Shown: positions 1 to 4,004 of the stretch, piece by piece
Numbering within the stretch: position 1 is the stretch's first letter
Layout: every line of letters starts with the position of its first letter
Source: Oscillospiraceae bacterium
Lineage (GTDB): Bacteria; Bacillota_A; Clostridia; Oscillospirales; Acutalibacteraceae
Direction of reading: 5' to 3'
Length of the DNA stretch: 5,604 bases
Assembly: GCA_003519645.1 (NCBI GenBank)
Contig: DOWI01000018.1
Location: 1 to 5,604, forward strand
Position numbers and translations under genes: made by a program
The notes under the pieces: generated by a model
The model's input: the letters and a program-made list of their open reading frames with translations, nothing else
Told to the model about the DNA's origin: nothing
Database searches by the model: none

Positions 1-431
1 TACGTTTCGCTTCCTTCCGGTTTGTGGGCGGCGCACGCGCTGCATAGATCATCTTCTACCCAGTAATCATGATCGTTACATGGATGATTCCAATCACATC
101 CGCAGACTCGACATTTCCGATTAAAAAAATCTGGATCCCTTTGGGTAATCACGGCGCGTAGCTGCTCATTTTCAGCTTTTAACTGCTGCAAAGCTATGGC
201 TGTTTTTGCTAACTCAATCGCATCAAGCGGTGGATTTTCCGGTTCGGCGCGGTGGTTGGCAGTGTTTTTGTGGCGTGTCTGTTCCGCTATTTCGCGGATA
301 GCTGCGATTGCTATAAAGAGCGTTTCCGTTGATAAGCTCTTTTTCTTGCCAGGGTGCATTGCCGTATCTTCTAATTCATTGACAGCGTTCCACATAGCAC
401 GGATGTTGCGCGCTTTCAGTTCTTCCATCAT
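1..431 (-). CDS. Cysteine-rich phage early protein, putative zinc-binding (3' end beyond window)
   Basis: The reading frame runs leftward from an ATG at 431 and is still open at the window edge, giving 143 residues without a stop. The start is chosen because AAGGGA lies 7 nt upstream; a second ATG follows immediately at 428. Residues 1-100 are mostly helical and charged. Residues 107-133 hold Cys107, Cys110, Cys112, Cys118, Cys130 and Cys133, with the phrase YWVEDDLCSAC. A CRVCGC...WVE.DLCSAC cysteine cluster of this type recurs in hypothetical proteins of Firmicutes phages and probably binds zinc; its biochemical role is not known to me. The gene starts 19 nt after the stop of its upstream neighbour and probably belongs to the leftward early transcription unit. 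Confidence is high that it is a gene, low on function. Confidence 0.8.
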   Translation of the reverse strand, partial: MMEELKARNIRAMWNAVNELEDTAMHPGKKKSLSTETLFIAIAAIREIAEQTRHKNTANHRAEPENPPLDAIELAKTAIALQQLKAENEQLRAVITQRDPDFFNRKCRVCGCDWNHPCNDHDYWVEDDLCSACAAHKPEGSET

Positions 432-450
432 TTTTCTTTCCCTTCTTTTT

Positions 451-888
451 TTAATTACCGCGCCCGCCGATTTTGATGCACAACCCGAGGCCGCCTTCTG
501 CGCGCGGAAGGCGCTGGAATTTGTCGTAAACTTTGCACTGGTTATCTTTGTACTCACAACTTTCGCAGTGCTCATATGGCTTGTTTTCTTTTTTATCATT
601 CATTGTTTTCGCTCCCTTGTCTTTCAATTCCTTGGCCGTTGTCGGAACAACCACCTGCGGCCCTGCAGATCCATTTACAACTTCCAAACCAAGCCTGAAT
701 TTCAGCGGGTCGAGCGTGTAAGACGGAATAATCTTTTCATCTGTGCAAAAATCCAAAAACAGCCGAAACATCTTGACTGCTTTCTTTTTTTCACTGGGTT
801 TTACCACCTCATCATCCGTGATTGCGTCTAAGCAATCTTCGACATCATATAATGTGCCTTTGAATCTCTCATCCGGGATGTGTGCCAA
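451..888 (-). CDS. Hypothetical phage protein with cysteine-rich C-terminal tail
   Basis: This 145-residue protein starts with TTG at 888. The choice is supported by AGGGGG 7 nt upstream and by the preceding gene stopping one base before it, which suggests translational coupling. Residues 1-95 are acidic and helical with no motif I recognise. Residues 96-145 contain HCESC, then Cys at 118 and Cys at 137, resembling a small zinc knuckle. An internal ATG at 603 (residue 96) has its own AAGGGAG ribosome site 8 nt upstream, so the cysteine-rich tail could also be made as a separate 50-residue protein, or this may be a fusion of two formerly separate genes. A long open frame on the other strand here is treated as a shadow. 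The function is unknown. Confidence 0.72.
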   Translation of the reverse strand: MAHIPDERFKGTLYDVEDCLDAITDDEVVKPSEKKKAVKMFRLFLDFCTDEKIIPSYTLDPLKFRLGLEVVNGSAGPQVVVPTTAKELKDKGAKTMNDKKENKPYEHCESCEYKDNQCKVYDKFQRLPRAEGGLGLCIKIGGRGN

Positions 889-889
889 T

Positions 890-1150
890 CTACTGCCCCC
901 TTTTTACCAATTCTCCGGTATAACGGTCTCTGTCCTCGGCTTCAAGCCTGTCCCCAATTTTCCGGCGCATTCTCATTTCAGCTTGTCCGAAAAAGCCGGA
1001 AATGACTTCCATAGGGTTTTCATATCCTGCTTTCGAGGCGTATGTGTACCCGCCGCCGTCCTGGGGAGCGCAGCCGTCGAGAATCGAATATTCACCTGAT
1101 TCGTCATCAAACGCAAGCGCCATGTTCAAAACTCTGCAAAGGTAACGCAT
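890..1150 (-). CDS. Hypothetical small phage early protein (86 aa)
   Basis: The best start is ATG at 1150: GAGGTG lies 7 nt upstream, matching the ribosome-site arrangement of the other leftward genes, whereas the in-frame ATG at 1156 sits almost on top of that site. The 86-residue product begins MRYLCRVLNMALAFDD, is glycine- and tyrosine-rich in the middle (GGGYTYASKAGYENP, about residues 33-47) and ends in a strongly charged helix with many Arg and Glu. There is no membrane segment or recognised domain. The 5' end overlaps the preceding cysteine-rich gene by 44 nt in another frame, and its stop is one base from the next start. It is probably co-transcribed from the cro promoter. The function is unknown. 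Confidence 0.65.
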   Translation of the reverse strand: MRYLCRVLNMALAFDDESGEYSILDGCAPQDGGGYTYASKAGYENPMEVISGFFGQAEMRMRRKIGDRLEAEDRDRYTGELVKRGQ

Positions 1151-1445
1151 TATCATTCACCTCGCTATATTTTGGGCAGCGCTTCGCTTCCATCGGCCGG
1201 AACCGCTCACCGGGCCTACACCCATTGCATGGTGAAGCCTTGATATCAGTAAGGACTTCATCATTTTTCAATTTGCACGTTTCCCGCTTTGCGCACGTAC
1301 TGCATTGGCAAAACGCACAATCATCTGCATGGACGCAAACGTCTGGAGTAAACTGTGTATGCTTCTCGGAGTTCATCACGCGAAGCGTTTCACTGATATT
1401 CTTTAGACTTTTTGCAATGGATTCCAACTGCCGTTCCTGAAACAT
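1107..1445 (-). CDS. Cysteine-rich hypothetical phage protein, putative zinc-binding
   Basis: The chosen start is ATG at 1445, with GGGG about 10 nt upstream; TTG at 1448 is an alternative. The frame stays open up to an ATG at 1553, but that longer version overlaps a better-looking gene in another frame and is rejected. The 112-residue product has an N-terminal amphipathic helix (about residues 1-25, MFQERQLESIAKSLKNISETL), then a dense cysteine cluster: CVHADDCAFCQCSTCAKRETC around residues 37-57 and PCNGC plus RCPKY near residues 71-93. The spacing suggests two zinc-binding knuckles. The last 14 codons overlap the next gene, so the exact end of the functional protein is less certain. I do not recognise the family; the cysteine pattern resembles uncharacterised phage early proteins. 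Confidence 0.65.
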   Translation of the reverse strand: MFQERQLESIAKSLKNISETLRVMNSEKHTQFTPDVCVHADDCAFCQCSTCAKRETCKLKNDEVLTDIKASPCNGCRPGERFRPMEAKRCPKYSEVNDNALPLQSFEHGACV

Positions 1446-1464
1446 CAATATTTTCCCCGCTTTC

Positions 1465-1614
1465 CTATGTAGCAAGTTTTTCTTTTGGCTCGGTTTCCTT
1501 CCTCTGAATGGATTTTTCTGCGAGCTGCTTTTCATATTGCTCGGCAAATGCATGAGCTAACGAGGTTAGGTCGACCGGCTCAATTGCAAATGTCGAACTG
1601 AATTTTCTTTCCGT
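1465..1614 (-). pseudogene. Small early gene lacking a standard start codon (ACG start or frameshifted)
   Basis: The frame from 1614 to the TAG at 1465 encodes about 48 residues of convincing composition, including IEPVDLTSLAHAFAEQYEKQ and a charged, helical C terminus, but contains no ATG, GTG or TTG. There are two single-change explanations. First, the codon at 1614 is ACG placed 9 nt after GGAGG, where the other leftward genes have ATG, so an ATG-to-ACG change, or true ACG initiation, would restore MERKFSSTF... . Second, translation could begin at GTG 1621 (MNYGKKIQFDI) and a one-base deletion in the TTT at 1588-1590 would join the same C terminus. The first is preferred because ribosome-site spacing fits better. 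It lies between the plus gene at 1699 and the next leftward gene and is probably a decayed early gene. The function is unknown. Confidence 0.5.
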
Positions 1615-1645
1615 AGTTCACCGCCTCCCAATCCGCTTAGAAGTG

Positions 1646-1674
1646 TTGCGATTTTTCCTTTTCCGCTGTAAAAT
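1646..1674 (+). promoter_or_regulatory. Repeated promoter copy 1
   Basis: The -35 TTGCGA (1646-1651), a 17-bp spacer and the -10 TAAAAT (1669-1674) match a sigma-A promoter. The 38 bp from 1646 to 1683 are identical to copy 2 (2143-2180) at 36 positions and to copy 3 (2613-2650) at 31, including the pyrimidine-rich spacer. The predicted transcript would start just before the AAGGGGG ribosome site of the plus-strand gene at 1699. Confidence 0.65.
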
Positions 1675-1698
1675 TGTGGTGAAGGGGGAATGGTTTTC

Positions 1699-1887
1699 GT
1701 GATTATTTCAAAAGATAAAATCCGGTATGATTTGTCCATGCAGTGTGCCTTGGCGTATGTAATCAACGCTCACATAACTGATGAAATGCAAATCAGGAAT
1801 GAAATGGCTAATAAATTTCATGAAGCCTGGGATTCATATGCATACATGGACGAAAGCCAATTTAAAATTCACAGCGAAAACGAGTAA
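1699..1887 (+). CDS. Small promoter-bearing plus-strand gene, hypothetical (62 aa)
   Basis: The preferred start is GTG at 1699, 10 nt after AGGGGG; the in-frame ATG at 1690 lies almost directly on the ribosome site. The equivalent genes after promoter copies 2 and 3 also begin with TTG or GTG at about this distance. The product is acidic and helical (IISKDKIRYDLSMQCALA, later ITDEMQIRNEMANKFHEAW), without cysteine motif, membrane segment or any domain I recognise. It runs against the leftward early genes, has its own promoter, and its last 26 nt overlap the 3' end of the convergent gene at 1862-2113. This layout suggests independent expression, for example in the lysogen. No terminator is evident after it. 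The function is unknown. Confidence 0.65.
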   Translation: MIISKDKIRYDLSMQCALAYVINAHITDEMQIRNEMANKFHEAWDSYAYMDESQFKIHSENE

Positions 1888-2113
1888 TTTCGTTCTGGAC
1901 CGTCTGAATATCGTTAAGGTCCATCTGAAGCTGAGAAATTAACCGGTTTGTTTCGGCCACCGTATAGCCTTTGCGCTGGCATTGTAAGAGAATGCTATCT
2001 GCAAAGGCTTTTCTATCCTCATCTGCTTCGGAATCTGTTTTTGCTGTTTTTAAAAACACATCTTTCCGGTGGTAATGAATCAGGTGAGTCTTATCTACCG
2101 GTTTGTCATCCAT
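1862..2113 (-). CDS. Hypothetical small phage early protein (83 aa)
   Basis: The start is ATG at 2113, 6 nt after GAGGTG; the in-frame GTG at 2122 forms part of that ribosome site and is rejected. The 83-residue product begins MDDKPVDKTHLIHYHRK and is hydrophilic and helical. Residues 35-80 (RKAFADSILLQCQRKGYTVAETNRLISQLQ...) look like two or three amphipathic helices, a pattern seen in small phage DNA-binding or adaptor proteins, but no family is recognised. It diverges from the plus gene at 2195 across a shared block that holds this gene's ribosome site and the opposing promoter. No clear promoter of its own was found, so read-through from the cro promoter is the likely source of its mRNA. 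Confidence 0.7.
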   Translation of the reverse strand: MDDKPVDKTHLIHYHRKDVFLKTAKTDSEADEDRKAFADSILLQCQRKGYTVAETNRLISQLQMDLNDIQTVQNEITRFRCEF

Positions 2114-2142
2114 TCTTTTCACCTCTTTTCAATAGCTGAACA

Positions 2143-2171
2143 TTGCGATTTTTCCTTTCCCGCTGTAATAT
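2143..2171 (+). promoter_or_regulatory. Repeated promoter copy 2
   Basis: TTGCGA (2143-2148), a 17-bp spacer and TAATAT (2166-2171) precede the GGAG ribosome site at about 2181-2184. It is nearly identical to copy 1 throughout the 38-bp core, which is closer than needed for a promoter alone and suggests a recent duplication or a shared regulator. Confidence 0.65.
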
Positions 2172-2194
2172 TGTGGTGAAAGGAGCTGATTCGT

Positions 2195-2371
2195 TTGAGC
2201 CTTGAAAAAACATTTTCCGTTGTTGATTCTTCGGGAAATTTGGTTGAGCTTCCTCCTGGTAATTATTTTTGCTACAACTGTAATAAGTTCCGAAAACTAA
2301 TTCCTTATCCTCACACCGGAAAGATTGAGCCTTGCAGTTGCGGCTCAAAAATAGTTTTCACCCAAAGATAG
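2195..2371 (+). CDS. Small zinc-ribbon-like protein in promoter-bearing cassette (58 aa)
   Basis: The start is TTG at 2195, 10 nt after AAAGGAG, and the frame closes with TAG at 2369-2371. The product begins SLEKTFSVVDSSGNLVELPPG and carries two cysteine pairs, CYNC at residues 26-29 and CSC at residues 47-49, separated by a short loop. This is the layout of a small zinc ribbon. The even size, good ribosome site and dedicated upstream promoter argue for a real gene despite its length. It overlaps the convergent gene at 2358-2579 by 14 nt at the 3' ends, and a candidate terminator lies 25 nt beyond the stop, inside that opposing gene. I do not know its function; a small nucleic-acid-binding or protein-contact role would be typical of the fold. 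Confidence 0.7.
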   Translation: MSLEKTFSVVDSSGNLVELPPGNYFCYNCNKFRKLIPYPHTGKIEPCSCGSKIVFTQR

Positions 2372-2579
2372 CCGATGGTGGATATCCCCCTGTGCTGGGA
2401 GTCGTCTTAGTTGCCGCTTCGACGACCCCCTTTACTTTTATTTCAAATTCATCCAGATAAGATTCCACTTTTCCCTGCAACTCCTTTGGAATACAGTCCA
2501 TTACAACATCAACGCGAACAGCCGGAACCTGACTTTCATTGATGTAAATCCCACGCTTGATAGTCTTAATGTCGTACAT
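2358..2579 (-). CDS. Hypothetical small phage early protein (73 aa)
   Basis: The start is ATG at 2579, 6 nt after GAGGTG. The frame remains open further upstream to 2720, but that extension runs through the repeated block and the opposing gene and has no ribosome site, so it is rejected. The 73-residue product, beginning MYDIKTIKRGIYINESQVPAV, has alternating beta-like hydrophobics (VRVDVVMD), a lysine/glutamate helix (PKELQGKVESYLDEFEIKV) and a flexible Thr/Pro/Gly tail. No cysteines or membrane segment are present and the family is not recognised. It diverges from the plus gene at 2664 and converges with the one ending at 2371. Confidence 0.7.
   Translation of the reverse strand: MYDIKTIKRGIYINESQVPAVRVDVVMDCIPKELQGKVESYLDEFEIKVKGVVEAATKTTPSTGGYPPSAIFG
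2397..2443 (+). terminator. Candidate terminator for the 58-aa zinc-ribbon gene
   Basis: GGGAGTCGTC (2397-2406) pairs with GACGACCCCC (2421-2430) with one A-C mismatch around a 14-nt loop, followed by the T-rich stretch TTTACTTTTATTT. It lies inside the convergent leftward gene. The T-tract is interrupted, so this is a moderate call. Confidence 0.4.
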
Positions 2580-2612
2580 CTGATTCACCTCTTTTCCGGT
2601 TGCTGGGTAACC

Positions 2613-2641
2613 TTGTGATTTTTCTTTTTTCGCTGTAGAAT
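2613..2641 (+). promoter_or_regulatory. Repeated promoter copy 3
   Basis: TTGTGA (2613-2618), a 17-bp spacer and TAGAAT (2636-2641) precede the GGAGG ribosome site at 2652-2656. Unlike copies 1 and 2, the -10 region here lies inside an imperfect 20-bp palindrome, TCGCTGTAGAATTATAGCGA (2630-2649), which could be an operator. Confidence 0.62.
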
Positions 2642-2663
2642 TATAGCGAAAGGAGGGATTTAC

Positions 2664-2822
2664 GTGTCGAACCAAATAAATAATGCTATTTCTACATTTC
2701 AGCGCAATGTAGAAAGACAAATCAGCGACTCTTCAACCGACGAACAAACAAAAAGTTTAATTTTAAACATTACGAAGGAAATTGAAAAGCTGGCAAAAGC
2801 CATTTCAGATGCTACAGATTGA
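2664..2822 (+). CDS. Small coiled/helical protein in promoter-bearing cassette (52 aa)
   Basis: The start is GTG at 2664, 7 nt after GGAGG, with the stop TGA at 2820-2822. The product is almost entirely helical and polar, with SNQINNAISTFQRNVERQ followed by a heptad-like stretch (LILNITKEIEKLAKAI, residues 32-47) that could form a short coiled coil or dimer. It has no cysteines and no membrane segment. The gene is framed by its own promoter and a convincing terminator immediately downstream, so it is a self-contained transcription unit opposed to the early genes. It is short and would be missed by length filters, but the ribosome site, promoter and terminator together make it credible. The function is unknown. 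Confidence 0.68.
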   Translation: MSNQINNAISTFQRNVERQISDSSTDEQTKSLILNITKEIEKLAKAISDATD

Positions 2823-2829
2823 TTCCTTG

Positions 2830-2866
2830 CCGCCGACAGTCCTACCTGTTGGCGGTATCTTTTTGC
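2830..2866 (+). terminator. Rho-independent terminator after the 52-aa plus gene
   Basis: CCGCCGACAG (2830-2839) and CTGTTGGCGG (2846-2855) form a 10-bp stem with one G-T wobble and a 6-nt loop, followed by TATCTTTTT. The plus-gene stop lies 7 nt upstream. The stem overlaps the last codons of the convergent gene at 2842-3012; the minus direction has no T-tract, so termination should be one-way. Confidence 0.7.
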
Positions 2867-3012
2867 TCTGATTCTGAAAAGCACTCATACCGAAGTTCAT
2901 CAATCTTGTTGCTAAATTGCCGCTCTAATTCATCTAATTCGCTAAGAATGTTTAGTATTTTGTTTGAATTGACTTCAACAACAATGCATATTGTTTTTTT
3001 AGGTTCACTCAC
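2842..3012 (-). CDS. Hypothetical small phage early protein (56 aa)
   Basis: The start is GTG at 3012, 6 nt after AGAGGTGA, and the stop is TAG at 2842. The product begins SEPKKTICIVVEVNSNKILN and continues with an acidic helix (ILSELDELERQFSNKIDELRYE) with hydrophobics spaced like a coiled coil. It is the first gene after cro in the leftward direction, 31 nt from the end of the frameshifted cro frame. Its leader shares the sequence CACCTCTTTTCCG (plus-strand reading) with the leader of the gene at 2358-2579, showing the same recurring block. Small coiled-coil proteins in this position are common in Firmicutes phages and mostly uncharacterised. No function can be assigned. Confidence 0.68.
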   Translation of the reverse strand: MSEPKKTICIVVEVNSNKILNILSELDELERQFSNKIDELRYECFSESEQKDTANR

Positions 3013-3043
3013 TTGTTTTCACCTCTTTTCCGTTGCTAGGCAG

Positions 3044-3249
3044 TCAGGCGGTTTTACGGTCATCATTTGTCGCAAACAGGTACTCAAACTTGCAATCAAA
3101 AAATTTGAGTAATGACACTATTTGTTTTTGGTTAAAAGTTCCGAGCTTTTTTTCGCCTCGTAGGTATTTCTGGTTACACCGAGCAGATGTGCCATTTGAG
3201 TATTGCTCATTCCCATTCGTTTTTGCTCTGCTTCTAAATTTCTAAACAT
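3044..3249 (-). pseudogene. Cro-like HTH regulator with a -1 frameshift at an A7 run
   Basis: From ATG 3249 (GAGGTG 5 nt upstream) the frame encodes MFRNLEAEQKRMGMSNTQMA and a helix-turn-helix with HLLGVTRNTYEAKK (residues 21-34), then ends early at 3118 after 43 residues. Shifting by -1 at the seven A on the coding strand (3147-3153) continues as LGTFNQKQIVSLLKFF and FEYLFATNDD to a stop at 3044, restoring about 68 residues, the usual length for small phage Cro-type XRE proteins, with the common ending FEYLF. The homology on both sides of the shift makes an indel, sequencing error or slippage certain enough to call. Transcription starts at a consensus promoter overlapped by operators. If intact it would bind the same operators as CI and favour the early programme. 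Confidence 0.75.
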
Positions 3250-3260
3250 TCAATCACCTC

Positions 3261-3279
3261 AATTACCGTTTTGCTGATT
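3261..3279. promoter_or_regulatory. Switch operator 1
   Basis: AATTACCGTTTTGCTGATT is one of three related 19-bp sites with consensus AATTAsC-N5-GsTAATT. It overlaps the start of the predicted cro transcript, between the cro -10 box and its ribosome site, so binding would block early transcription. Its centre is 31 bp (about three helical turns) from operator 2. Confidence 0.7.
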
Positions 3280-3287
3280 GCAAGTTC

Positions 3288-3316
3288 ATTATATTAGCGT
3301 TTTGGTAATTTGTCAA
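3288..3316 (-). promoter_or_regulatory. Leftward early (cro) promoter, perfect consensus
   Basis: Read leftward, TTGACA (3316-3311), a 17-bp spacer and TATAAT (3293-3288) match the sigma-A consensus at all twelve positions. Operator 2 occupies the spacer and operator 1 lies just downstream, as expected for a strong promoter that must be held off by repressor. It should drive cro and the leftward early genes. Confidence 0.85.
3292..3310. promoter_or_regulatory. Switch operator 2, inside the cro promoter spacer
   Basis: TATTAGCGTTTTGGTAATT is the same site as operators 1 and 3 in the opposite orientation. It fills the spacer between the cro -35 and -10 boxes, so a bound repressor directly excludes RNA polymerase. 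Its centre is 42 bp (four helical turns) from operator 3. Confidence 0.72.
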
Positions 3317-3333
3317 TACCATTTGCCCCGAAT

Positions 3334-3352
3334 AATTACCATTTTGCTAATT
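3334..3352. promoter_or_regulatory. Switch operator 3, upstream of the cI promoter
   Basis: AATTACCATTTTGCTAATT is the most symmetrical of the three sites. It lies 17 bp upstream of the cI -35 box, so it could mediate autoregulation of cI by either repression or activation. All three sites face the same side of the helix by spacing. Confidence 0.7.
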
Positions 3353-3368
3353 ATTTTTTCAAAATCTA

Positions 3369-3397
3369 TTGACAGCCCGAATTTAACGTATTATTCT
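3369..3397 (+). promoter_or_regulatory. Rightward cI promoter
   Basis: TTGACA (3369-3374), a 17-bp spacer and TATTCT (3392-3397) give a strong -35 with a weaker -10. Transcription would start near 3404, about 17 nt before the TTG start of the repressor. Confidence 0.75.
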
Positions 3398-3420
3398 ATT
3401 TACATAAGGTGGTGCTTAAT

Positions 3421-3852
3421 TTGAGTACATTCGGTGAACGTCTCAGAGCCGAAAGGGAAAAACAAGGCTATTCACAAAAGCAATTTGCAGAGGCGCTCGG
3501 AATTACTCCGACGCGTTTAAACTATTGGGAAAAAGACAAGCGTGAGCCAGATGTTTTAAATATCAAAAAAATTTTAGACATTCTAAAAATCGATTCTGAT
3601 TATTTGCTTGGTATAGATCGAAATGATAATAAATTTACTGAAAAAGAAAGAAAACTAATAAAAAAATACCGCCTGCTTGACCAGCGAGGTCAGCAAGCGG
3701 TGGAAGATACCCTAAACCGTGAACTCAAATATATCTTGGATGATAAAAAACAATCGAATATGTCGGAAATCGCGTCCGATGCTATTGATACTATTGATAA
3801 GATAAGCGAGAATATGTTCAAAAACCAGAACGACTCTGTGCGCAAAAAATAA
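3421..3852 (+). CDS. CI-like XRE-family phage repressor (no peptidase domain)
   Basis: The chosen start is TTG 3421, 8 nt after AAGGTGG; GTG codons at 3409 and 3412 are inside the ribosome site. The 143-residue product has an N-terminal XRE helix-turn-helix (about residues 5-61) with SQKQFAEALGITPTRLNYWE as the core and the downstream helix ending DSDYLLGI. Residues 70-105 (FTEKERKLIKKYRLLDQRG...) match a helical linker often found in clostridial XRE repressors. The remainder is polar, and no LexA/S24 Ser-Lys peptidase domain is present, so RecA-triggered self-cleavage is not expected. It faces cro across three operators, which it most likely binds to maintain lysogeny. Induction would need a partner protease or antirepressor, not identified here. 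Confidence 0.88.
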   Translation: MSTFGERLRAEREKQGYSQKQFAEALGITPTRLNYWEKDKREPDVLNIKKILDILKIDSDYLLGIDRNDNKFTEKERKLIKKYRLLDQRGQQAVEDTLNRELKYILDDKKQSNMSEIASDAIDTIDKISENMFKNQNDSVRKK

Positions 3853-3855
3853 TTT

Positions 3856-3884
3856 TGCCTGTTTTCAGGCATGGCTTCCTTTCA
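3856..3884 (+). terminator. Weak hairpin after the repressor gene
   Basis: TGCCTG and CAGGCA form a 6-bp stem with a TTTT loop four bases after the repressor stop. The downstream sequence TGGCTTCCTTTC is only moderately T-rich, so partial termination or mRNA 3'-end protection is possible. This is not a strong terminator. Confidence 0.4.
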
Positions 3885-3952
3885 TGGGTGGTAATTTACA
3901 GGGTAAAATAAGCAATTTTATCATAGCATTTCTGGAATTATAACATGCTGAA

Positions 3953-3982
3953 TTGTTATTTTATCACCAGCTTTGTTATAGA
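3953..3982 (+). promoter_or_regulatory. Possible hicAB promoter
   Basis: TTGTTA (3953-3958), an 18-bp spacer and TATAGA (3977-3982) match the consensus at four of six positions each. A start near 3990 would give a leader of about 15 nt ending in the GAAGGGGG ribosome site. The 152 nt between cI and hicA hold no other gene that I can support. Confidence 0.35.
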
Positions 3983-4004
3983 TTTCTTACGAAGGGGGAT
4001 TGGC

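Larger units (their letters stand above)
1615..3040. repeat. Dispersed repeat: intergenic block between alternating-strand genes
   Basis: Related blocks of about 75 bp occur at 1615-1690, 2114-2190, 2580-2660 and, as a half copy, 3013-3040. Each full copy has a leftward ribosome site (CACCTC or CCGCCTCC in plus reading), a variable middle, then the 38-bp promoter core and a rightward ribosome site. The half copy, next to cro, keeps only the leftward side CACCTCTTTTCCG. The genes flanking the blocks are not similar to each other, so the blocks look like shared control or exchange units and not by-products of gene duplication. Confidence 0.6.

Noticed and set aside
196..831. Plus-strand 211-codon open frame
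   Set aside because: It lies antisense to two well-supported leftward genes, has no ribosome site, and its composition (Phe/Ser/Leu-rich runs) is what the complement of coding sequence gives.
743..1440. Plus-strand open frames at 743-1099 and 1042-1440
   Set aside because: They are antisense to the leftward genes at 451-1445, without ribosome sites or recognisable domains.
1566..1766. Minus-strand 66-codon frame
   Set aside because: It crosses the repeated promoter block and the plus gene at 1699; no ribosome site precedes it. The overlapping frame ending at 1465 looks more like protein.
1948..2348. Open frames at 1948-2139 (plus) and 2106-2348 (minus)
   Set aside because: Both are shadows of the genes at 1862-2113 and 2195-2371, which have proper ribosome sites.
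2636..2646. TATAAT read on the minus strand within block copy 3 as a leftward promoter
   Set aside because: No acceptable -35 occurs at 16-18 bp; TCGACA is 19 bp away, and the hexamer is not kept in copies 1 and 2.
2699..3245. Open frames at 2699-2884 (minus), 2819-3112 (plus) and 3033-3245 (plus)
   Set aside because: They are antisense to or out of frame with the small gene at 2842-3012, the plus gene at 2664-2822 or cro, and none has a ribosome site.
3313..3331. Possible fourth operator with ATACCATTTGCC
   Set aside because: It matches only half of the 19-bp consensus, with a base missing from the central spacer, and has no second arm.
3690..3872. Minus-strand 60-codon frame inside the repressor gene
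   Set aside because: It is fully antisense to a clear XRE repressor.
3945..4004. N-terminal extension of HicA from ATG 3945
   Set aside because: It has no ribosome site, falls over the likely promoter, and family members begin at the position equivalent to ATG 4005.
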